Positions 8,549-17,029 of a DNA stretch of 48,706 nucleotides are shown in pieces. The DNA lies in the NCBI GenBank assembly GCA_002422945.1, contig DITW01000063.1, positions 1-48,706 on the forward strand, written 5' to 3'. The position numbers and the translations under genes were made by a program. The notes beneath the pieces were generated by a model that saw only the letters and a program-made list of their open reading frames with translations, ran no database searches and was not told where the DNA came from. Origin of the DNA: Sphingomonadales bacterium UBA6174. GTDB lineage: Bacteria; Pseudomonadota; Alphaproteobacteria; Sphingomonadales; Sphingomonadaceae. Within the stretch, counting starts at the first letter, position 1. Each line of letters begins with the position of its first letter.

Positions 8549-9345
8549 CAATCTACCTTAAATGTTGTCATGATCGGAATATGATCGGATGGCTTGCCCC
8601 AATTGCGGCAATCCTCGAACAGATGATGTTCCAGCGCCCGTTCGGCTACCGAAGGGCTTGCCCACATATGATCGAGCCGCCGCCCGCGATTAGATGCCTT
8701 CCAATCCTTGGCGCGATAGCTCCACCATGTGAACACATGGGCCGGTTCGGGGATGAACTTACGGCCAAGATCAACCCAATTATGGCTTTGTTGCAGGCGG
8801 GCCAAGGCCTCGACCTCGACCGGGGTATGGCTGACCACGCCCAATAATTGCTTATGATTCCACACGTCCGTCTCGCATGGCGCGACGTTGAAATCGCCCA
8901 CCAGCAAGGTCGGCTCATCCAGTTGCGACGACCAATTGGTCATCCGCTCGATAAAGGCGAGCTTTTGGACGAATTTCGGATTTGTCTCCGGGTCCGGTGC
9001 TTCGCCACCTGCCGGGACATAGACATTTTCAAGCCGGATGCCGCATTCAAGCTGCGCGCCGATATGCCGTGCCTCGCCATTATCCTGCCAATCATGGCGA
9101 TTGTCCGCGACCATCGGCACGCGCGACAGAATAGCCACGCCATGATGCATCGGCTGGCCATTCAACACCTGATATTGATAGCCGAGCTTGCGAAACATCT
9201 GCGCCGGGAAGTCACGGTCGACCACTTTCGTTTCCTGCAAGCACAGCACATCGGGGCCGACCTCCTGCAAGAACCGCTCGACAATATCGAGCCGGAAGCG
9301 GACCGAGTTGATGTTCCAGGATGCAATCGAGATTTTTTGCGACAT
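8548..9345 (-). CDS. xth: Exodeoxyribonuclease III
   Basis: A 265-residue AP endonuclease / 3'-5' exonuclease of base-excision repair. The metal-dependent EEP fold is complete: ASWNINSVR at the N-terminus, LCLQETKV with the metal-binding Glu, GDFNVAPCETDVWN, RRLDHMWAS and the final SDHIPIM. The start is the ATG at 9345, since family members begin a few residues before the WN motif; the longer frame adds only five residues and an extra Met. The stop codon overlaps the ribA start, so the two are co-transcribed, xth first. Confidence 0.94.
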   Translation of the reverse strand: MSQKISIASWNINSVRFRLDIVERFLQEVGPDVLCLQETKVVDRDFPAQMFRKLGYQYQVLNGQPMHHGVAILSRVPMVADNRHDWQDNGEARHIGAQLECGIRLENVYVPAGGEAPDPETNPKFVQKLAFIERMTNWSSQLDEPTLLVGDFNVAPCETDVWNHKQLLGVVSHTPVEVEALARLQQSHNWVDLGRKFIPEPAHVFTWWSYRAKDWKASNRGRRLDHMWASPSVAERALEHHLFEDCRNWGKPSDHIPIMTTFKVD

Positions 9346-9497
9346 GGCGGATGCCATAACCACAAAACAGCAGCTATTGCCATGATTGAATTTTGTCGCG
9401 TTTAGATCCAGTCATGTTCATGATACATGCAGTTGTCAGTTGATAATGTGCCAGTCACTCGATTGGTCGTCATAGTTTCAGTTACAGGGGTAAGCAG

Positions 9498-10133
9498 ATG
9501 GGAATTCGGATCGGACAGCTACGCAAGCTACGCGTGGCAGCAGCCCTTGTGATGGGCCTTGCCATGTCGGTCAGCCCAATGGCGGTGATCCCGGCTTATG
9601 CCCAGTTTTCCGACAGCTACAAATTTCTCAAGGCCGTGAAGGATCAGGACGGCCAAAAGGTCACCGACATGCTGAGCAGTTCGGCATCGACCCTGATCAA
9701 CACCCGCGATGTGACAACGGGCGAATCCGCCTTGCATCTGGTGATCCTGCGCCGCGATGCGAGCTGGCTCAACTTCCTGCTGTCCAAGGGCGCCAAGCCA
9801 GATATTCGCGACAAGGCGGGCAACACCCCGATTTTGGCCGCGGCACAGCTCGGCTTTGTCGATGCCGTGCCTATTCTGGTGCGGTATAATGGCGATGTGA
9901 ACAGCACCAATGGCCGTGGCGAAACGGCGTTGATCCTCGCGGTGCAACGGCGCGACATTGCGCTGGTCCGCCAGTTGATCAGCCTTGGTGCCAATCCTGC
10001 ATTGCGCGACACGGTGATCGGCCTTTCTGCCCGCGATTATGCCGAACGTGACCAACGCTCGGGCGCAATCCTGAAAATTCTCGATGAGGCAAAGCCCGTA
10101 ACGACCAAGCCGGTCTCAGGCCCGAAATTCTAA
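9498..10133 (+). CDS. Exported ankyrin-repeat protein
   Basis: A 211-residue protein with a signal peptide: basic RIGQLRKLR, a hydrophobic core, and a probable cleavage after AYA (PAYAQFSDSYKF). The rest holds about four ankyrin repeats, for example TGESALHLVILRRDASWLNF, GNTPILAAAQLGFVDAVPIL and GETALILAVQRRDIALVRQL. It should act in the periplasm as a protein-binding scaffold. The L,D-transpeptidase gene follows 33 bases downstream on the same strand, so a role in peptidoglycan remodelling is a reasonable guess from context only. No catalytic domain is present. Confidence 0.82.
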   Translation: MGIRIGQLRKLRVAAALVMGLAMSVSPMAVIPAYAQFSDSYKFLKAVKDQDGQKVTDMLSSSASTLINTRDVTTGESALHLVILRRDASWLNFLLSKGAKPDIRDKAGNTPILAAAQLGFVDAVPILVRYNGDVNSTNGRGETALILAVQRRDIALVRQLISLGANPALRDTVIGLSARDYAERDQRSGAILKILDEAKPVTTKPVSGPKF

Positions 10134-10166
10134 TCCCATATTCTGATCCAACGATATTGCCGGGAC

Positions 10167-11438
10167 ATGCCATTAATGAAGCGTATCAATTTAAACATGC
10201 TGGCCTTGGGATCGATGATGTTGGTCGGCTTTGCTATCGTTCCCACCGCCCACGCGCAGGACATTGACCCGGAAGGTGCGCGCGAAGCCACGGTGCCGGT
10301 GGAAACGCCTGCCGAACTGGCCGCCCCAACTGTGCTGCCGCCCGCCAATGAACTGTGGACGACGGCCTCGCTTGATAGCTTGCTGGCGGTCATCAAGGAT
10401 GTGGCGGGTGAAGGTCTCAACCCCGCAAGCTATGCGCCAGACAGTTTGCGCACCGCGATCGAGTCTGGCGATCCCGCCATCTATGGCCCGCTTGCCACCA
10501 AGACATGGTTGCAACTGGCGCATGACTTCGCTTTTGGCCATGCTCCGGCGGCGGCCCGGCTCGATTGGCACATGGACACGCTCGCAGGCGATCCGAATGA
10601 GGCGATGACCGCGCTCAACACTGCGCTCGCCTCCGGACAATTGCGCGAGGCATTATATGCCCGCCTGCCGACCAGCCCGCAATATCAGGCGCTCAAGGAT
10701 ATGTTGGCGAAAACCCCTGCCAGCAAGGCCGAAACCATCGGCCAATTGCGGGTCAGCATGGAACGCTGGCGCTGGATGCCGCGCGATTTCGGATCGTCCT
10801 TTATCTTCGTCAACGTCCCGGCGTTCAACGTCGCCTTGGTGCAGGATGGACGCGCGCTGGCCCGTCACAAGATCATCGTCGGCAAGCCCAAAAATCCGAC
10901 CCCGCAATTGTTCGTGCAAGCGACTGGCGTCATCATCAACCCGACATGGACGGTGCCGAAAAGCATCATCCGCGAAAGCGTGGGGGAAATGGTCACGCGC
11001 CATCCGCAAAAGGCGCGCGCCCAAGGCTATGTCACGACGATGGTCAATGGCCAGATGCAGGTGGTGCAGGGTCCAGGCCCCAGCAATGCGCTGGGCGCGA
11101 TGAAGCTAGTCATGCCCAACCCTTATTCCATCTACCTCCACGACACGCCCGCGAAATCGCTGTTCGCCAACAAGGTGCGCGCCTTCAGCCATGGCTGCAT
11201 CCGCACGGATCAGGCACTGCGTTTCGCATCGGTGATGCTGCGCGAGGTGCCGGGCTGGACGCGGGCTAAAATCGATCAAACGGTGGCGGGTCGCAAAACC
11301 ACCAAGGTTGATCTCCCCCGCCCCTTCAATGTGCTCATCACCTATTTGACGGCGGTGGCAGAGGATAATGGGAAGTTGAAGACGTATCCCGACATCTATG
11401 GCCGCGATATCCCCGTGCTGGAGGCACTGGACGATTAA
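10167..11438 (+). CDS. L,D-transpeptidase, YcbB/LdtD-like
   Basis: A 423-residue exported enzyme that would form 3-3 cross-links in peptidoglycan. It has a signal peptide ending near AHAQ, then an N-terminal scaffold domain (LWTTASLDSLLAVIKDVAGE onward) and a C-terminal YkuD domain. The catalytic motif is intact: His in YLHDTPAKSLF and the Cys in FSHGCIRTDQA. PTWTVPKSIIRE is typical of the YcbB branch. I see no clear peptidoglycan-binding domain. The start may be the ATG at 10167 or that at 10176. It follows the periplasmic ankyrin gene by 33 bases and is followed by a strong terminator shared with the convergent gene. Confidence 0.9.
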   Translation: MPLMKRINLNMLALGSMMLVGFAIVPTAHAQDIDPEGAREATVPVETPAELAAPTVLPPANELWTTASLDSLLAVIKDVAGEGLNPASYAPDSLRTAIESGDPAIYGPLATKTWLQLAHDFAFGHAPAAARLDWHMDTLAGDPNEAMTALNTALASGQLREALYARLPTSPQYQALKDMLAKTPASKAETIGQLRVSMERWRWMPRDFGSSFIFVNVPAFNVALVQDGRALARHKIIVGKPKNPTPQLFVQATGVIINPTWTVPKSIIRESVGEMVTRHPQKARAQGYVTTMVNGQMQVVQGPGPSNALGAMKLVMPNPYSIYLHDTPAKSLFANKVRAFSHGCIRTDQALRFASVMLREVPGWTRAKIDQTVAGRKTTKVDLPRPFNVLITYLTAVAEDNGKLKTYPDIYGRDIPVLEALDD

Positions 11439-11445
11439 AAGCAAA

Positions 11446-11480
11446 CGCCGGGCAGTGGATATCCACCGCCCGGCGATTTT
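11446..11480. terminator. Bidirectional terminator between two L,D-transpeptidase-fold genes
   Basis: CGCCGGGCAGTGG (11446-11458) pairs with CCACCGCCCGGCG (11463-11475) with one mismatch and a four-base loop, followed by ATTTT on the plus strand. On the minus strand the tail is TTTGC, so it could serve both converging genes. Confidence 0.8.
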
Positions 11481-11511
11481 ATCTGCTTAGCTCGATATGG
11501 CCGAAAAATCG

Positions 11512-12123
11512 TTACAGCTTGGTCGCGTATAACAAGCGGCCCGGACCAAGCTGGTCCAGCACCCGGGGCAAATCATGCTCGGCAAAGGCGAAGCACCCTT
11601 CCGAACGCCCGATCTTGCCCTTTTCGCGCGCCATTTCATTGCTGACATACCATGCGCCATGCACGACCACTGCACGCGATTCGGCATTGCTGTTGCTATG
11701 TTCCAGACCCATCAACCGCATCGATCGGCCATGTTTCCCGGTATAATAATCCCCGGTCAGATAGGCCCCCGGCGATGATGCACAAGAGCCGGGATCGTTC
11801 GAAAACTGCTGCACCCAACCGGTATGGCTTGGGTCCGAGCCCCGGCCATGGGCGACAAGAAAACTTGATACCTGACCCGAGACCATATCGACGAGATAGA
11901 AACGCGGATCGCGCGATGCCGCCGAAAAATCGGTGACACCGACCACATCGCGGCGACGCACCACCCCGGCATTCGCATCAAGCGCGCGCCGCGCGATACG
12001 AATAATCCGGCTGTTGTCAGCACCCGTGATAGGACCGATTGCCCAGCTTGGAATCGCAGGCATGGCCGCAGCCACCGCCAGCGACGCAAAACCCCGACCT
12101 AAAAATTCGCGACGATTCACCAT
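11512..12123 (-). CDS. Murein L,D-transpeptidase catalytic-domain family protein (YkuD_2 type)
   Basis: A 203-residue exported protein. The N-terminus NRREFLGRGF followed by a hydrophobic stretch looks like a Tat-type signal with only an imperfect twin-arginine motif. The rest matches the compact YkuD_2 family: YLVDMVSGQVSSFLVAHGRG, PGAYLTGDYYTGKHG, VVVHGAWYVS and the active-site GRSEGCFAF with Cys and upstream His. It may cleave or form L,D cross-links; the family is less studied than YcbB. Start is the ATG at 12123. It converges on the YcbB-like gene across a shared terminator, making a small peptidoglycan-modification locus. Confidence 0.85.
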   Translation of the reverse strand: MVNRREFLGRGFASLAVAAAMPAIPSWAIGPITGADNSRIIRIARRALDANAGVVRRRDVVGVTDFSAASRDPRFYLVDMVSGQVSSFLVAHGRGSDPSHTGWVQQFSNDPGSCASSPGAYLTGDYYTGKHGRSMRLMGLEHSNSNAESRAVVVHGAWYVSNEMAREKGKIGRSEGCFAFAEHDLPRVLDQLGPGRLLYATKL

Positions 12124-12241
12124 CTAGAGCTTCAACCTCTGTCTGCATGAACGAGCCTGTTCAACACGCTTCATACCAGAAAGTGCCGATTCGAGCCAGT
12201 CATCTATCGCAGTAAAGATACGCTTCGCCGGATTCTCCGGC

Positions 12242-13567
12242 CTAAACGGCCACGACGCCCGGCGCGCCATAGACGGGCGGGCGCATCCCCAAGGCCCGAC
12301 GCAACCGACCAATCAGGCGCGGCAACGGCCCATGGCGTTCCATCCAATTGGCATAAGCGACATATTGCGGGTCGCTGAGCAAATGCCGCTCCTCGGTCCG
12401 CGCACGCCAATAATAGACGCCGCTCACCACCGCCATCAATGTGCAGGCGCGGATCATATCGACCCATGTGCCGGTCGTCATGAGCGGCATCGTCGACAGC
12501 CACCAGAACAGGTTCTTCGATACATAGGCCGGGTGCTTGGTCCACGCATATGGCCCATGGGTCAGAATGCCGCGATGGGTCAGATTGGAAAAACGCAGGC
12601 CGAATACCATCGTCGCCCATGCATATATCGCGGTCAGCACCACCAAAACGCTGCCAACCAGCGTCAGCAGCCAAGCATGTCCTTCCAGCCAAAAAGACCA
12701 TTCCGCCGTCCCCGGATGATAATCCAGCGGCCCGCCATCGCTCATCAGGATGAAGGGCGGATAGCAGATCAGCGCCGCCATCCAGCCCGCAGCATAAGGG
12801 TTGGCGGTGCGAATATGCGAATCGAGCGGTTTGCAGGTCAGGACATAGCCGACCGTGGCAAAGGCCACATCGAACAGGAACATCATCGCGATCAACCAGC
12901 GCGACATGCCGACCGGATCGGTGATGCTGTTGGATTCATGCCAGCGGATCATCTCGGCCCAATTGCCCGGCACAATCGCGATCATGAACGCGGTGAAAAA
13001 CGCCTTCACCCCCCATGCCCGCAAATGATCGTAGAGCAATTCATCATCGCTTGGATCATGCCGCCGCAACAGCCAGCGGCCAAAGACCAACAAGCCATCC
13101 TTGGGGCTTGTCATCCGCCGATCAACGAAAATGACATAGGGAATGGACAGCAGCAGCATGAACGGCAAGGCCGCGATCAGCAATTCCATCACCGCCAGAT
13201 AGGCATCGCGCCAATACCAACGGCCAACCGCGTAAAAAAGGGCGATCAGCGCCCATGTGACCCATAGACCCAATAATTTGATGAGCGCGTTGTCGAACAC
13301 CTGGCCCCAAGGCCGCTTGTCCCCGTCCCAATCCATGCCGGTCGATGCATGGCGATGGACCTTGTCCACCAGCACCGACCACAAGATCATCGGCACGCCA
13401 CAGGCGAAAATCGCGATCGTCGCCGCATAAGGCCCATCCATGCGGTGCAGATGGGCAACCAATACCCAACCCAGCAACCCGGCCAACCCCGCAAGACCGA
13501 CGCCATGGCTGACGGCGGAGAGGGGACGCGGATCTTGATCGGCACTATCGTTCACGGCTCGCCTCAT
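12242..13567 (-). CDS. Polytopic membrane protein with ICMT/PEMT-like methyltransferase C-terminus
   Basis: A 441-residue inner-membrane protein with roughly ten hydrophobic segments. The last 120 residues carry the hallmark of the isoprenylcysteine carboxyl methyltransferase / phospholipid methyltransferase superfamily: THGPYAWTKHPAYVSKN, and then RARTEERHLLSDPQYVAYAN, whose His, Arg and double Glu form the S-adenosylmethionine site. The first 300 residues form a long extra membrane region that I cannot assign. Prenylated proteins are not typical bacterial substrates, so a lipid or isoprenoid carboxylate is more likely, but this is inference. It lies downstream of accC on the same strand, 64 bases from its start to the accC stop. 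Confidence 0.75.
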   Translation of the reverse strand: MRRAVNDSADQDPRPLSAVSHGVGLAGLAGLLGWVLVAHLHRMDGPYAATIAIFACGVPMILWSVLVDKVHRHASTGMDWDGDKRPWGQVFDNALIKLLGLWVTWALIALFYAVGRWYWRDAYLAVMELLIAALPFMLLLSIPYVIFVDRRMTSPKDGLLVFGRWLLRRHDPSDDELLYDHLRAWGVKAFFTAFMIAIVPGNWAEMIRWHESNSITDPVGMSRWLIAMMFLFDVAFATVGYVLTCKPLDSHIRTANPYAAGWMAALICYPPFILMSDGGPLDYHPGTAEWSFWLEGHAWLLTLVGSVLVVLTAIYAWATMVFGLRFSNLTHRGILTHGPYAWTKHPAYVSKNLFWWLSTMPLMTTGTWVDMIRACTLMAVVSGVYYWRARTEERHLLSDPQYVAYANWMERHGPLPRLIGRLRRALGMRPPVYGAPGVVAV

Positions 13568-13630
13568 TTCAGGTGCGGATGGGGATCGCCCACCCGCAAT
13601 CTGATACCATCAAGCCGTGAACAAACAGGA

Positions 13631-14983
13631 TCAGGCCTCGTCGTCCTTGGCCAACCATTCTTCCAGCCATTTGATCGTATAATCGCCGGATTGGAATTCG
13701 GGATCTTCGATCAATTTCTGGTGCAACGGAATCGTCGTCGTCACGCCCTGAATCACAAACTCTTCGAGCGCGCGCTTCAATCGACGGATGCAGCCGTCAC
13801 GGTCACGACCATAGACGATCAGCTTGGCGATCATGCTGTCATAATATGGCGGCACGCGATAGCCCGCATACAGGCCGCTATCGACCCGCACATGCATCCC
13901 GCCCGGCGCATGGAAACCGCTCACCAACCCCGGCGACGGCGCAAAGGTGCGCGGGTCTTCGGCGTTGATGCGGCATTCGATCGCATGACCACGGAATTGC
14001 AACTCTTCCTGACGCACCGACAAGGCTTCGCCACCCGCGATTCTGATCTGTTCGCGGACCAGATCCATGCCGGTGATCATTTCGGTCACCGGATGTTCGA
14101 CCTGCAAACGGGTGTTCATCTCGATGAAGAAGAACTCGCCATTTTCGTAGAGGAATTCGATCGTGCCTGCGCCACGATAGCCCATATCGGCCATCGCCTT
14201 GGCCACCACGCCGCCCATGCGTTCGCGCTGTTCGGCGGAAATAACCGGGGACGGCGCTTCTTCCAGCACCTTTTGGTGGCGGCGCTGCAACGAACAATCG
14301 CGTTCGCCAAGATGGATCGCATTGCCCTTGCCATCGCCAAACACCTGAAATTCGATGTGGCGCGGATCACCGAGATATTTCTCGATATAGACCGTGTCAT
14401 CGCCGAATGCCGCCTTGGCTTCCGACCGGGCCTGGCTGATCAATGTTTCCAACTGATCTTCCGACGGCACGACCTTCATCCCGCGCCCGCCGCCGCCCGA
14501 TGCGGCCTTGACCAGCACCGGATAACCGCAGCGATCCGCGACTTCACGGGCTTCTTCAATGGTTTCTACCGCACCTGCCGAACCCGGCACCAATGGCAGG
14601 CCCAGCGCGCCAGCGGTGCGCTTCGCCTCGACCTTGTCGCCCATCGTGCGAATATGTTCAGGCTTTGGCCCGATCCAGATGAGATTGTGCATCTCGACGA
14701 TTTCGGCAAAGCGCGCATTTTCCGACAAAAAGCCATAGCCCGGATGGATCGCATCCGCGCCGGTGACTTCCGCTGCCGAAATGATGTTCGGAATGTTAAG
14801 ATAGCTATCCGCCGCCGCAGGCGGGCCGATGCACACCGCCTGATCGGCAAGGCGCACATGCATGGCGTCGGCATCGGCGGTCGAATGGACCGCCACCGTC
14901 TTGATCCCCATTTCATGGCAGGCGCGATGAATACGCAGCGCGATTTCGCCACGATTGGCGATCAGGACCTTCTTGATCGTCAT
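13631..14983 (-). CDS. accC: Acetyl-CoA carboxylase, biotin carboxylase subunit
   Basis: A 450-residue enzyme that carboxylates the biotin of AccB using ATP and bicarbonate, the first half-reaction of malonyl-CoA synthesis. It begins with the typical TIKKVLIANRGEIALRI, then shows the ATP-grasp glycine loop KAASGGGGRGMKVV, the metal site EMNTRLQVEHPVTE and the C-terminal BC domain. Length is standard. The ATG at 14983 matches the family start; a longer frame to 15043 runs back into the accB end and is rejected. It lies 13 bases after accB and is the last gene of an aroQ-accB-accC run. Confidence 0.96.
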   Translation of the reverse strand: MTIKKVLIANRGEIALRIHRACHEMGIKTVAVHSTADADAMHVRLADQAVCIGPPAAADSYLNIPNIISAAEVTGADAIHPGYGFLSENARFAEIVEMHNLIWIGPKPEHIRTMGDKVEAKRTAGALGLPLVPGSAGAVETIEEAREVADRCGYPVLVKAASGGGGRGMKVVPSEDQLETLISQARSEAKAAFGDDTVYIEKYLGDPRHIEFQVFGDGKGNAIHLGERDCSLQRRHQKVLEEAPSPVISAEQRERMGGVVAKAMADMGYRGAGTIEFLYENGEFFFIEMNTRLQVEHPVTEMITGMDLVREQIRIAGGEALSVRQEELQFRGHAIECRINAEDPRTFAPSPGLVSGFHAPGGMHVRVDSGLYAGYRVPPYYDSMIAKLIVYGRDRDGCIRRLKRALEEFVIQGVTTTIPLHQKLIEDPEFQSGDYTIKWLEEWLAKDDEA

Positions 14984-14996
14984 ATCGAGGGGCCTG

Positions 14997-15461
14997 TTAT
15001 TCAACGACAATGAGCGGCTGGTCGAATTCGACCGGCTGACCACTTTCGACGAGGATCGCCGTCACCTTGCCCGCACGCGGTGCAACGATCTGGTTCATCA
15101 CCTTCATCGCTTCGATAATCAGCAAGGTATCGCCCTGCTTGATCGTGTCGCCGACGCTGACGAAATTCGCCGCTTCCGGCTCTGGCGCGAGATAGGCGGT
15201 GCCGACCATCGGCGATTTCACCGTGCCGGGATGATCACCCGCAGGCGCAGCCACAGGTGCAGACGCCGCAGCGACGGGCGCAGCCGCCACAGGTGCAGCC
15301 ACCGCGACCGCGGGTGCCGCCGTCATCGTCCGTGCGACGCGGATCTTGCGATCACCGTCCTCGACCTCGATCTCGGTCAGCTGAGTTTCGTTCAGCAGCT
15401 CCGCCAACTGGCGCACCAGTGCGGGATCCACCTGCATCGAACCGGCATTCTTATCGCTCAT
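14997..15461 (-). CDS. accB: Biotin carboxyl carrier protein of acetyl-CoA carboxylase
   Basis: A 154-residue carrier subunit. The N-terminal part (about 1-45) is a short helical/strand region, followed by an Ala/Pro/Val-rich flexible linker (about 45-75), then the biotinyl domain with VKSPMVGTAYLAPEP and the biotinylation site EAMKVMNQI. The usual motif is EAMKMMN; here the residue after the lysine is Val, as seen in some relatives, and the target Lys is kept. The start is the ATG at 15461. It is placed between aroQ and accC in the common bacterial order. Confidence 0.95.
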   Translation of the reverse strand: MSDKNAGSMQVDPALVRQLAELLNETQLTEIEVEDGDRKIRVARTMTAAPAVAVAAPVAAAPVAAASAPVAAPAGDHPGTVKSPMVGTAYLAPEPEAANFVSVGDTIKQGDTLLIIEAMKVMNQIVAPRAGKVTAILVESGQPVEFDQPLIVVE

Positions 15462-15505
15462 TCGACCCCCGAATGTAAAAAATCATCGTGTGTTTGACGT
15501 TATGG

Positions 15506-15946
15506 TCAGAGCCATACCGCCGCTTGCAGCGCCAGCGCGTAGCCCATCGGACCAAATCCGGCAATGGTTGCCGTGGCTGCCTGCCCAACAAAACTGTGAT
15601 GACGGAATGATTCCCGCTGGTTCGGGTTGGATAAATGCAGCTCGATCACCGGCACGGAAATCGCCTTGACCGCATCCAGCAGCGCCACCGACGTATGGGT
15701 ATAGGCCGCCGGATTGATAATAACCGCCTTCGCGCCACGGGCATGGGCCTCATGCAGCCAATCGACCAGATGGCCTTCATGGTTGGACTGACGCACATCG
15801 ACCTCGACGCCAAGTTCAAGCGCCTGATCCTCCAGCCGCCCGGCAATGTCATCCAGCGTGTCATGGCCATAAATGGCCGGTTCGCGCGTGCCAAGCAGGT
15901 TGAGATTAGGCCCGTTCAACACGTAAATCAGCGGCCTGTCAGCCAT
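15506..15946 (-). CDS. aroQ: Type II 3-dehydroquinate dehydratase
   Basis: A 146-residue enzyme of the shikimate pathway that dehydrates 3-dehydroquinate to 3-dehydroshikimate. It starts with YVLNGPNLNLLGTREP, which includes the catalytic Tyr loop, and has RQSNHEGHLVDWLHEA, NPAAYTHTSVALLDA and the ELHLSNPNQRE loop with the active-site His. Type II enzymes are small and dodecameric, consistent with the length. The ATG at 15946 is the family start; the longer frame to 15979 adds 11 residues without support. The gene lies 44 bases upstream of accB on the same strand. Confidence 0.95.
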   Translation of the reverse strand: MADRPLIYVLNGPNLNLLGTREPAIYGHDTLDDIAGRLEDQALELGVEVDVRQSNHEGHLVDWLHEAHARGAKAVIINPAAYTHTSVALLDAVKAISVPVIELHLSNPNQRESFRHHSFVGQAATATIAGFGPMGYALALQAAVWL

Positions 15947-16023
15947 ATTATCGTTCCTCGTTACAAGCGTGCGTCCCATAAATGGGCGCGCTTATTTTCA
16001 AGCGTGACGCGCATCATGCCCGA

Positions 16024-16686
16024 TTACCATAGGATTGGCCAACCTTGTTGTGCGGCAAGTGCGGCCATTTTCGCATCCGCATTGACGGCATAGCCCTCAT
16101 CCGCCCAATCCAGCGCGGGCTGATCGGATGGATGATCGGAATAAAAACGCACATAGACCTGATCGCGCACCAGACCCTGCACCGCTAACCAAGACTCAAT
16201 CATCCGCAATTTCGCGGGACCATAGCAATTTTCGCCATCGATCTGTGGCAGGATCATATTGCCAATATTCCGACAGCTGCGCGTCGCGATGGTCTCGAAT
16301 CCAAGCAATTCCCCCACCGCCGCTGCGTAATATTCATAGGAAGCCGTCGCCATCACCATGCGATAGCCGTCGGCCCTATCCTGCGCGATCCGCGCCAGCG
16401 CCGTATCGAACAGGCCATCCACCGCCAGTTGTGCAGCGAAATCCTCCGCCACCTGCGCCATTCGTGCCGGGTCCTGCTGCGGCCCCAGCAATAATCGGTG
16501 CATCAGTTCCTTCAGGCGCGCCCGGTTCACCAGCTTCAACCCATAGCCCAGCAGGAGAAGTCCGACCAACGGCCACAGCAATTGCCGCACCGGCGCCACC
16601 CGCATGCCCGCGAAACGGAGGAACCCCGGCAAGGTCGCGTGCCGGGTGATGGTCTTGTCCATGTCATAAATGGCGAGCTTCAGCAT
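16024..16686 (-). CDS. HAD-superfamily subfamily IB phosphatase
   Basis: A 220-residue haloacid dehalogenase-like hydrolase related to phosphoserine phosphatases. Motif I is IYDMDKTIT with the nucleophilic Asp; motif II is the Thr/Ser in MVMATASYEYY; motif IV is YSDHPSDQPALDWAD. A hydrophobic stretch around residues 30-50 (LLWPLVGLLLLGYGL) forms part of the cap or a membrane-associated helix, as in the TIGR01490 branch. The substrate is unknown; a phosphomonoester such as a glycerol or serine phosphate is plausible. The ATG at 16686 matches the family start just before motif I. Confidence 0.85.
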   Translation of the reverse strand: MLKLAIYDMDKTITRHATLPGFLRFAGMRVAPVRQLLWPLVGLLLLGYGLKLVNRARLKELMHRLLLGPQQDPARMAQVAEDFAAQLAVDGLFDTALARIAQDRADGYRMVMATASYEYYAAAVGELLGFETIATRSCRNIGNMILPQIDGENCYGPAKLRMIESWLAVQGLVRDQVYVRFYSDHPSDQPALDWADEGYAVNADAKMAALAAQQGWPILW

Positions 16687-16822
16687 GCACTGCGCTGTGC
16701 CAAGCCTGGATCGGGCTGACAACATATTTATAGGCTCGGCAAAATCGGGGCACGCATTTGTTCAGCCTAATGAAAGCGGCGTGCTGCTATCCATGCTTTG
16801 ATATTGACGAACGGTCGGTTCG

Positions 16823-17029
16823 ATGCGTAGCGTTACGGGCATGCAAGGAAAAATCGCCCTTCTGCCCATGATATGCGGCATCGCGCTCGCCGGATGCATT
16901 CAGGTGTCGGCGCCCGACAAGCCCATCGAAATCAACCTGAACATCAATATCAGGCAAGAAGTGATGGTGAAGCTCGAAAAAGATGTCGAGACGCTCATCA
17001 CCGATAACCCGGAATTATTTCCGCAATGA
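16823..17029 (+). CDS. ynbE: YnbE-family lipoprotein
   Basis: A 68-residue (or 62-residue, from the ATG at 16841) small lipoprotein with signal peptide and lipobox LAGC. The mature part has the typical PIEINLNINIRQEVMVKLEK stretch and ends DNPELFPQ. In Escherichia coli YnbE is an outer-membrane lipoprotein that partners the AsmA-like inner-membrane protein YdbH in moving phospholipids to the outer membrane. Its TGA overlaps the ATG of the ydbL gene (ATGA). No ydbH gene lies beside it here: upstream is a HAD phosphatase on the opposite strand. Confidence 0.85.
   Translation: MRSVTGMQGKIALLPMICGIALAGCIQVSAPDKPIEINLNINIRQEVMVKLEKDVETLITDNPELFPQ

Noticed and set aside
12332..13267. 311-codon open frame on the plus strand
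   Set aside because: It is antisense to the ICMT-like membrane protein. His/Gln/Arg-rich sequence is what the complement of hydrophobic codons yields.
13349..15013. 554-codon open frame on the plus strand
   Set aside because: It is antisense to accC and has low-complexity Arg/His-rich sequence; accC motifs on the other strand are complete.
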